From positions 9,415,141 through 9,479,140 of the forward strand of contig OZ023198.1 of assembly GCA_963995505.1 (NCBI GenBank): 64,000 bases of DNA, written 5' to 3'. Shown here piece by piece: positions 56,787-64,000 of the stretch (position 1 is the first letter of the stretch; every line of letters begins with the position of its first letter). Origin of the DNA: Hypericum androsaemum. Its lineage: Eukaryota; Streptophyta; Magnoliopsida; Malpighiales; Hypericaceae. The translations under genes were made by a program, and so were the position numbers. Below the pieces are notes generated by a model. It was not told the origin of the DNA. It saw nothing but the letters and a program-made list of their open reading frames with translations, and made no database searches.

Positions 56787-57941
56787 CTAATGAGAACGCA
56801 TACACTCAAATTGAGCTTGTTGCGCTGCCTCCATACGAGCGTTGTATTCGTTTTGCCATTCCCAATAGGCTGCATTTGTAGTTGCCAGCTCTTGCACTCG
56901 CACATCGATGGCAGCTACACGATCTGCAAGCTCATTAAGTTCAACTTGGTGTGCCGGCACCCTGGTCGGAGCATCAGCCTTGAGGCGGTCCTTGACAGTT
57001 TTGCGGTCCTCCCAAGCCTTGAACGAGTACACATCTTGACCATTCTGCCTGATCTTGTTAAGGAGTTGATAGGAGCACAGACGTTGTATGTCCATGTAGT
57101 ACAAATCTCGCATGGGACCTTTGTAATCTGTAAATTCATCAGGAAAGAAGTGCTCTGCGAGCAGTGAAACAACATGTCCAAGATATAGATACCTCGTTCG
57201 CGGAGGGGTGATGGTTCGACGAAGCACAGACATTAATAAGGCAAAAGTGCTAAATCGTTTCTTGGTTCGCATGCAATGAATGGTGTACAGTTGAGTACGA
57301 GTTACCTTACTCTCCTCAAACTGACCATTAACTGCAAAACACATAAAACGATGAAGCACACAAATATAGGGTTCAAAGATTATATTAGAGGGTGCTTCAC
57401 CGGATACATAATGGTCAAAACGAGTGAGTGCTTTCCATTCCTTATCTGCTTCCCGATGCGTGAGAAAGTCTAATTGATTCCCATCCGACTTACGAAGGCC
57501 TAAAATTTTGATCATCACATCTTCATCTGCCTTAATGGATTTACCAAATAAACGAGCAGTGAAGGACGAGTTGTCCTCAGCTATGTTCAAAGTGCAGTAA
57601 AATTCAAGTGTCAGATGCAGACAAGTGGGAATTTGATTATTTGCAAATGTTTCCCAACCCAAATGTTTAATTGCGGCCTTCAGCTTCACATCAATTCCTA
57701 AGGTGCTCATATGAATCCAATTAATAGCTGCATGCGGGAATTGATCAAGGTTTCGAAAAGAGGTATACCTTTCGCCCTCGTGCGCAGAATATATCTTGAA
57801 GGGCGCCCCGAATTGGGCAGCCAAGTCTTCACGCGGTGGAGACGGAGGAGGTGGCAGAGGGTTCGGACCAGTCGCTCCATTCCTGCGTTTAGGAGCGGGT
57901 GTTTTCCAACCTCGGCGGCTTGAACTTGCTTTGGTGGCCAT
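56787..57941 (-). CDS. Athila extra ORF downstream of pol (env-position ORF, plant-transposon domain)
   Basis: A continuous frame of 384 residues from ATG at 57941 (MATKASSSRRGWKTPAPKRR) to TAG at 56787. The same frame stays open to 58466 but that extension is low-complexity Pro/Ser/Lys sequence, so the inner Met is preferred. The basic, Pro-rich N-terminus is followed by a globular region with FRNLDQFPHAAINWIHMSTL, LHLTLEFYCTLNIAE and VMIKILGLRKSDGNQLDFL. This resembles the putative plant transposon protein domain found in Athila/Tat elements (LxxEFY and INxxLGL-type motifs). The C-terminus is Ala/Gln/Glu-rich and probably coiled coil. No signal peptide or clear membrane helix is seen, so an envelope function is unsupported. 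Its role is unknown. Unlike gag-pol it is undamaged. Confidence 0.75.
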   Translation of the reverse strand: MATKASSSRRGWKTPAPKRRNGATGPNPLPPPPSPPREDLAAQFGAPFKIYSAHEGERYTSFRNLDQFPHAAINWIHMSTLGIDVKLKAAIKHLGWETFANNQIPTCLHLTLEFYCTLNIAEDNSSFTARLFGKSIKADEDVMIKILGLRKSDGNQLDFLTHREADKEWKALTRFDHYVSGEAPSNIIFEPYICVLHRFMCFAVNGQFEESKVTRTQLYTIHCMRTKKRFSTFALLMSVLRRTITPPRTRYLYLGHVVSLLAEHFFPDEFTDYKGPMRDLYYMDIQRLCSYQLLNKIRQNGQDVYSFKAWEDRKTVKDRLKADAPTRVPAHQVELNELADRVAAIDVRVQELATTNAAYWEWQNEYNARMEAAQQAQFECMRSH

Positions 57942-58696
57942 TGCGGTGTGCGGAGGAATAGCAAAAAATTCTTGACAGGCGGCGGCGGCGGCGGCTGAAC
58001 TCCGGTGAGCGGCGGCCGGCGGTGGCTGTCGGAGGTGGTTGGTTCGGTGTATAGGCCTCGCCTTGATGGTCAAGTTTGTCCAAAGCAGCGTGCGTTTTTT
58101 AAGCTCCGTTTGTCGGGAATTGACTCTAGAAGAAAAAATTAGGGTTTTACCCTTTGTAGCTCGGAGGGGAAGCGGCCGGCGGTGGCTGTCGGAGGTGGTT
58201 GGCTCGGAGTTGCGGGAAGGTGGTGGCGGTGTTTTGGTTGAGCGGGATGTTGGTCGGAGCGGGGTGGTTGGGTCGATGTTTGAGAAGAGGGAGGAAATAA
58301 AGAGGAAAAGGGAAGAGAGAAGGGGGAAGGGGGGGGGGGGGGGGGGGGGGGGGGGGTTTATACCCTCTTTTAACGGGACCCGGCGGCTGCCGGGTTGGCT
58401 GGCGTCCGCCGGGTTGGCTGGCGGCCGCCGGCCTCTCCGCTCTTTTTTTTTTTTTTTTTTCACCAAAACCCAGTTTGGGACGGGGGCTTCGCCCCCCTAT
58501 GTCCCCCGTCGAGCCTCCAACCGCCTGAATCACCTACAAAATGCAAAAGATCCCATAAGCAAAGAACTAATGCTTCAAAATCATACCCAAATATGAACAA
58601 GCGTAATAAGAAAAACACATTTACACTATGACAAATATAAGGACAATACAAAAACATGCTAAGTTATAGTCGTTAGCTTGACTTTCCTTCCCTTTT
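57942..58696 (-). other. Inter-ORF leader with homopolymer runs and direct repeats
   Basis: Contains a run of 28 G at 58329-58356, a run of 18 T at 58443-58460, and a 35-bp direct repeat (GCGGCCGGCGGTGGCTGTCG...) at 58012 and 58172. It also has repeated GCCGGGTTGGCTGGCG units near 58395-58425. On the element strand this is the leader of the extra ORF. Confidence 0.8.
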
Positions 58697-61600
58697 TCAT
58701 TCATTGGAGGGTGAATTCACAGATTGCACATCCGCTTGTCGTTCAATATTGCCACCAAGGTAAATCTTGCACCTTTGGCCATTCACCTTGAAAACTCCTC
58801 CATCATTGCTTTCTAATTCGAGGGCTCCGAATGGAAAAACCCTCACAACCTTGAACGGGCCACTCCATTTTGACTTGAGCTTTCCCGGAAAAAGTCTCAA
58901 TCGGGAATTGTAGAGAAGAACTTGTTGGCCCTCCTTGAACTCTTTCTTGACAATATCGGCATCATGTCTCTTCTTCGTACTCTCCTTGTAGAGTCTTGAG
59001 CTCTCGAACGCCATGTCTCGAATTTCATCCAACTCTTCAAGTTGTAGCACCCTTCGTTCACCGGCCTTTTTGTAATCGTAGTTAAGGGTCTTTATGGCCC
59101 AAAATGCACGATGCTCAAGCTCAACCGGAAGGTGGCACGCCTTGCCATATACAAGCTTGTAAGGCGACATCCCGATAGGCGTTTTGAATGCCGTTCGGTA
59201 TGCCCATAAGGCATCGTCAAGCTTGTTTGCCCAATCCTTTCTTGCTCCTCCAACCGCCTTTTCAAGGATCTTCTTCAATTCCCGGTTGGAGAGTTCAACT
59301 TGCCCACTTGTTTGAGGGTGATAAGGTGTAGCAACCTTGTGAGTGACCCTGTACCTCTTCAATAAAATCTCAAATGGTCGGTTGCAAAAGTGTGAACCGC
59401 CATCGCTTATGATAGCCCTTGGCACTCCAAATCTTGAGAAGAGCTTTTTGATAAAGCGAATAACCACTTTAGCATCGTTTGTTGGTGAGGCCGAAGCTTC
59501 GACCCACTTAGAAACGTAGTCCACTCCCACCAAGATGTACTTGTTGCCATAAGAGGTTGGGAACGGTCCCATAAAATCCAATCCCCAAACATCAAAGAGC
59601 TCTACTTCAAGAATTCCAGAGAGCGGCATCTCATTCCTCTTTGAGATATTCCCGGTCCTTTGACATCGATCACACTGAGCAACGAACAAACGAGCATCCT
59701 TAAAGATATTAGGCCAATAAAATCCACATTCAAAGATTCGCGATGTGGTTCTTGTCGCTCCATAGTGTCCGGAGTATGGGGTATTATGACATTGCTCCAG
59801 AATATTCACAACTTCCCAATCAGCAATGCACCGTCTAAGCACCCCATCACTACACCTCTTGAAAAGGTAAGGATCATCCCACACATAGAGTCGAACATCC
59901 CTTAGAAATTTCTTTCGTTGGGGATAACTCAAGTCTATAGGTATAATGTCTCCAACTAGGAAGTTGGCAAAATCTGCAAACCAAGGAGCCTCCCTATTGT
60001 TCACCAACATTAAAGATTCATCCGGAAACTCTTCTTGAATTTTGCCGTGAGCCTCCATTCCGTCACTTTTCTCGAGCCGAGAGAGATGATCCGCGACAAC
60101 ATTTTCTGAGCCCTTCTTATCCTTGATGGACAAGTCAAATTCTTGTAGCAACAAAATCCACCGCATAAGTCGAGGCTTAGTATCTTGTTTAGAGAATAAA
60201 TACCTCAAAGCCGCATGGTCCGTGTAGATAATCACCTTCGACCCAAGCAAATATGGACGAAATTTATCACAAGCATCTCCTTCTCGGTGGTTGTATAATT
60301 GAGTTGGGCACCCGCCAACACTCTACTTGCATAGTAGATGACATGAAGCTTTCCCTCCTTCTTTTGACCAAGCACACATCCCAGAGCAATATCACTCGCG
60401 TCACACATCATTTCAAATGGTAGCTTCCAATCCGGAGAAGAGATAACAGGAGCTGTGACAAGAGCTTTCTTCAGAGACTCAAATGCTTGACGACATGGCT
60501 CATCAAAGTTGAAAGGTACTTCCTTAACTAGCAAATTGGTAAGCGGCTTTGCGATGAGAGAGAAATTCTTGATAAATCTTTGGTAAAATCCAGCATGGCC
60601 AAGAAAGGCTCTCACTCCTTTAACTGAAGTAGGTGCTCGCATCTTCTCTATTGCTTCCGTCTTGGCTCTATCAACTTCCATACCAGCTTGGGAGATCTTA
60701 TGCCCAAGAACGATCCCCTCATCCACCATGAAATGACACTTTTCCCAATTGAGAACGAGGTTCTTCTCTTCACATCTCTCCAATACTTTATCTAAATTAG
60801 CCAAGCAACTTTCAAAAGAGTCTCCAAACACCGAAAAATCATCCATGAAGATCTCCATAATCTTCTCATTCATCCCCCAAAAGATAGCCTCCATACATCG
60901 TTGGAATGTTGCCGGAGCACAACTTAGTCCAAAAGGCATACGTCGATAAGCAAAAATACCGAAGGGACAAGTGAAAGATGTCTTTTCTTGATCTCTTGGG
61001 TAAATTGCGATTTGGTTGTAGCCGGAGTATCCATCCAAGAAGCAATAATGAGAATACCCAGCAATTCTCTCCAACATTTGATCAATGAATGGGAGAGGAA
61101 AATGATCCTTGCGTGTGGCATCATTCAACTTTCGGTAGTCAACGCACACCCGCCATCCGGTAATCGTTCTTGTGGAAATGAGCTCGCCTTCATCATTGAT
61201 CACAACAGTCATTCCTCCCTTTTTTAGGACACAATGGATTGGGCTTACCCACTCACTATCCGATATGGGATAAATAATGCCGGCCTCGAGGAGCTTGATC
61301 AATCTCCTTTGCCGATCTACCCTCGGCTTCGCTCCCTCTTCCATGTGGATATGATGCATCACAACTTCAGGACTTATCCCCTTGATATCGGATATTTGCC
61401 AAGCCATGGCCTTAATCCGTTTGTTCACAATTTTTAGCACTCTCTCCTCTTCCTCCTTGGAAAGCTTGTTGGATATGATAATAGGGAGTCTCCCTCCATC
61501 TTCCAAGAATGCATATCTCAAATGTGAGGGTAGCTCTTTCAACTCTAAGGATGGAGCCTTAATAATAGAAGGTGGAGTACGATACTTCAAATGAAACTCC

Positions 61601-62802
61601 AAATCCTTATGGAGAACTTTCTTTTCAGCTTCTTCCTCGAACTCTTCTATGTTCTCCTCTTCTTGTTCTCTATATAATGCACCCTCTTTCTCATCTTCAA
61701 TCCTTGATACGCTCTCCTTGCCGAACTCGAGGACACATTCCTCCACCACATCAATCTTCATGCACATGCCTTCATCAAGAGGGTGACGCATCAAATTAGA
61801 CATCTTGAATTCTACTTTCTCATCCCCTATCCGGAGAACCAATCTTCCATCATGAACGTCCACCAAGGCACGTGCCGTGTTAAGGAAGGGTCTGCCAAGA
61901 ATTAATGGACAACTCTTGTCCTCAACAAAATCCAGCACCACAAAGTCTACGGGAAAGATGAATCTATCAATCTTCACTAAGACGTCCTCAACAACCCCGA
62001 ATGGCTTCTTTATAGTTTGGTCGGCCAACTGGAGTAGCATAGAAGTTGCTTTCACCTCACACAAACCAAGTTTCCGGAAAATAGACAAAGGCATCAAGTT
62101 AATGCTAGCGCCTAAATCACATAAACATCTGGGAAATTCAACATCACCAATAAAACAAGGAATAGTGAAACTCCCCGGGTCTTGTAACTTTGTCGGAAGA
62201 TCCTTTGAGATGAGAGAGCTACATTTAGCTGTGAGGGCTACCGTCTCTCCATCGTCCCACTTCCTTTTCTTGAGTTCCTTCAAAAACTTGGTGTAGTGGG
62301 GAACTTGGTCCAACATCTCCAGAAAAGAGACACTAATTTGGACATTTTTCATTTTCTCCATGAACCGAAGAAATTTCTCGTCCATCCCATTCTTCCTCTT
62401 AACCCTTTGAGGATAGGGTAGAGAGGGGGTCTTTGGTGGTGGTGGCACATACACTTCTTCTTCATCAATCTCAATATGCGGACGTTTCTCTTTCTCCGTC
62501 TCTTCTTTGTTTTCTTCATTAATTTCTTCATCATTGGCCTCCACATTGTCTTCCTTGCCCTTTCGATTGATCTCTTGAGAAGATATTTCCTTTCCGCTTC
62601 TCAAGGAAATTGCATTCACATTTCCTCGAGGGTTTGCTTCCGTTGAGCTTGGAAGAGAGCCTGACTCTCTATGGGCACTTGCCTTTGCGATTTCCCCAAG
62701 TTGCATCTCCATATTGTGCATGGCGGTTGCTTGACCCTTGAGGATTTGTTCTAAATTATTTTGCCTTGCTCCTTGTTGATTTATGGCTGTCAGAATTTGT
62801 CA
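58697..62802 (-). pseudogene. Athila pol (protease, RT, RNase H, integrase), one frame break
   Basis: From the TGA at 62800 the frame runs through a Glu/Lys-rich linker. Protease is RCLCDLGASINLMPLSIF near 62100. RT has the primer-grip and catalytic region PFGLSCAPATFQRCMEAIF and IFMDDFSVFG (near 60850). RNase H starts FEMMCDASDIALGCVLG. A small deletion near 60290 removes several residues between KEML and the DKFRPYLL equivalent and shifts the frame; the text resumes as [19 protein letters not shown] at about 60245. Integrase follows with a zinc domain ([11 protein letters not shown] ... CDRCQRTG), a D-D-E core ([29 protein letters not shown]) and a long C-terminus ending at 58697. Apart from this break and the gag-pol stop, domains are complete. 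Confidence 0.93.
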
Positions 62803-64000
62803 TTGTTGGCTAACCACCCCACCAACTTCTTGCATAAACTTGTCCATCTTCTCAAATTTCTCCTCCATAGCTCCCATTCTATCCCCCAAGAAAGCACGTG
62901 GTTGAAAACCCGGAGGTGGCCCTTGATGCGGAATACGCAGAGGAGGTCCTTTATCTGGGAGAATTGCCATATTATCTTCATTGTTCCCTCCTTTCCAAGA
63001 AAAGTTTGGGTGATTTCTCCACCCGGGATTGTAAGTAGAAGAGTACGGGTTGTTTCCCATCCGATTTGCTCCTTGCCCTTGGCCACCAACAAAATTCACT
63101 TGCCCCATGTTGGAGTTCATCATTGCACACTGGTTCATCTCGTGACCAACATTACCACAAACCTCACAAGTTGTTTGCATGGCAACCGTATTGACTTTGT
63201 TCAAGCTTAAATCATTCACCTTTTTCGCCAATAATGCTAATTGAGCTTGAATGGAGGAGGCAACATCGAGATCAATCACTCCTTTTTGCTCCCTGTTGGG
63301 TTGCCTTGTTCTCTCATTTGCCATTAAAATGTTTGTAGCCGCCAACTCCTCCAAGATGTGGTAGGCGTCATCCCTCTCCTTTCTCAAAAAGGATCTGTTA
63401 GAGGCAGCATCAACCGTACCCCTCGTAGATGGTCCAAGACTAAAGTAAAACGTTTGGAGCAAAGACTCCTCCGTCAAGTTATGGTGTGGGCAACCCCTTT
63501 GCAATCCCTTGAATCTCTCCCAAGCTTCACTCAAAGATTCATTCTCAAATTGTTGAAAGTTGTTAATCTCCTTCACGAGTCTATTTGTCTTTGAGAAGGG
63601 AAAATACTTGTCAAGGAAGGCGTTAGCTAACTCCTCCCATGTGGTTATTGATGTCCCGACCAATTGCTTGTACCAAAGCTTAGCCTTGTCCTTCAAAGTA
63701 AATGGAAACAACCTAAGCTTCACGGCATCTTCGGAAGCTCCATTATACTTGAAAGGAAGTATCGGCTATCTCCATGAAGTTAGCAATATGATCGTTGGGG
63801 TCTTCACTTGGTAATCCATAGAATTGGACCGAAGCTTGAAGCATGTGAATCACGGCTGGCTTAATCTCGAAGTTATTAGCCTCTATAGTAGGCCTTTGAA
63901 CTCCAGACATTGCCCCCCTTAAGGTAGGCCTACCATAATCCATGAGAGTCCTTCGTGGAGCTCCATCTCCTTGCGCATCTTCTTGCACTTCTCCTTGCGC
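62803..64000 (-). pseudogene. Athila gag (5-prime part beyond the window)
   Basis: The capsid block RPTIEANNFEIKPAVIHMLQ and YGLPSEDPNDHIANFMEIAD (63743-63988) is followed, after a one-base shift near 63745, by KLRLFPFTLKDKAKLWYKQL, ITTWEELANAFLDKYFP and ESLSEAWERFKGLQRGCPHH (62803-63723). A CX2C zinc-knuckle remnant CEVCGNVGHEMNQC lies near 63130-63170. The frame ends at CAA-TGA-CAA at 62800-62802 and pol continues in the same frame beyond it. The true start lies outside the window. Confidence 0.9.

Larger units (their letters stand above)
53657..64000 (-). mobile_element. Ty3/gypsy Athila-type retrotransposon (continues past the window end)
   Basis: A minus-strand element with its 3-prime LTR at 53657-55104. 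Then come the polypurine tract, a spacer, an extra ORF (56787-57941), and pol and gag extending to the right edge. Domain order gag-PR-RT-RNaseH-IN identifies Ty3/gypsy. The gag block PAVIHMLQ...YGLPSEDPNDHI, the DLGASINLMP protease, IFMDDFSVFG in RT and the additional ORF between pol and LTR are typical of Athila. It inserted into the copia element ending at 53656. The 5-prime LTR lies outside the window. Confidence 0.94.

Noticed and set aside
57942..58466. N-terminal extension of the Athila extra ORF to 58466
   Set aside because: It runs through the G-run, Pro/Lys low-complexity sequence and direct repeats. A clean Met at 57941 starts the family-like protein.

Overview
This is a stretch of plant nuclear DNA, most likely from a flowering eudicot. 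The evidence is GT-AG genes with many introns, PHYTOCHROME KINASE SUBSTRATE, CSI-type and AIPP2-type sequences found only in plants, a Ty3/gypsy Athila element, several Ty1/copia elements, L1-like LINE remnants, a tRNA-type SINE, and MULE, hAT and Harbinger DNA transposons. I cannot name the species. No prokaryotic, viral or CRISPR content was seen.

Layout. From 0 to 17 kb: a MULE-type element with a perfect 9-bp target duplication (344-1706), a small exon-like gene remnant (2107-2374), a complete but decayed copia element on the minus strand (2978-8599, target duplication ACCCA), a miniature LTR relic near 10.3-10.9 kb, a PHYTOCHROME KINASE SUBSTRATE pseudogene with two frameshifts (12045-13090), a second MULE-like element (about 13720-14861), and a tRNA-Leu relic (16721-16775). 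From 17 to 30 kb: a SINE with a 16-bp target duplication (17081-17271), two more gene-fragment-carrying MULE-like elements (18306-19693 and 19937-20910), a second tRNA-Leu relic, an L1 LINE scrap, and a minus-strand copia element (about 21691-30217) split by a 4.0-kb hAT element (23305-27339). The hAT element in turn contains a Harbinger-like element (23498-24757) and a minisatellite of exactly 22 units of 22 bp (25316-25799).

From 30 to 48 kb is the gene-bearing core. It holds a HIP/FAM10 HSP70-interacting co-chaperone gene on the plus strand (30588-33875), with a shortened N-terminus and a triplicated Gly-Met-Phe-rich exon. Next is a compact intronless armadillo-repeat gene derived from CELLULOSE SYNTHASE INTERACTIVE (36827-38095, minus). 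Last is a PHD-finger chromatin gene of the AIPP2/PAIPP2 type on the plus strand (40441-48197, at least 11 coding exons in a phase-consistent model).

From 48 to 64 kb: an L1 LINE 3-prime end, then a plus-strand copia element with a 1.55-kb LTR (from 50974) whose gag has been deleted. It is interrupted in the integrase region by a minus-strand Athila-type gypsy element (53657 to beyond the window end). The Athila element keeps an almost complete gag-protease-RT-RNaseH-integrase, an extra downstream ORF, and two copies of a polypurine-tract motif, each next to an 8-bp hairpin whose stem sequence differs but whose pairing is preserved.

The three host genes look functionally unrelated (protein folding, cellulose-synthase/microtubule-type ARM protein, chromatin). 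The main story of the window is layered transposon insertion, gene-fragment capture and local exon duplication.
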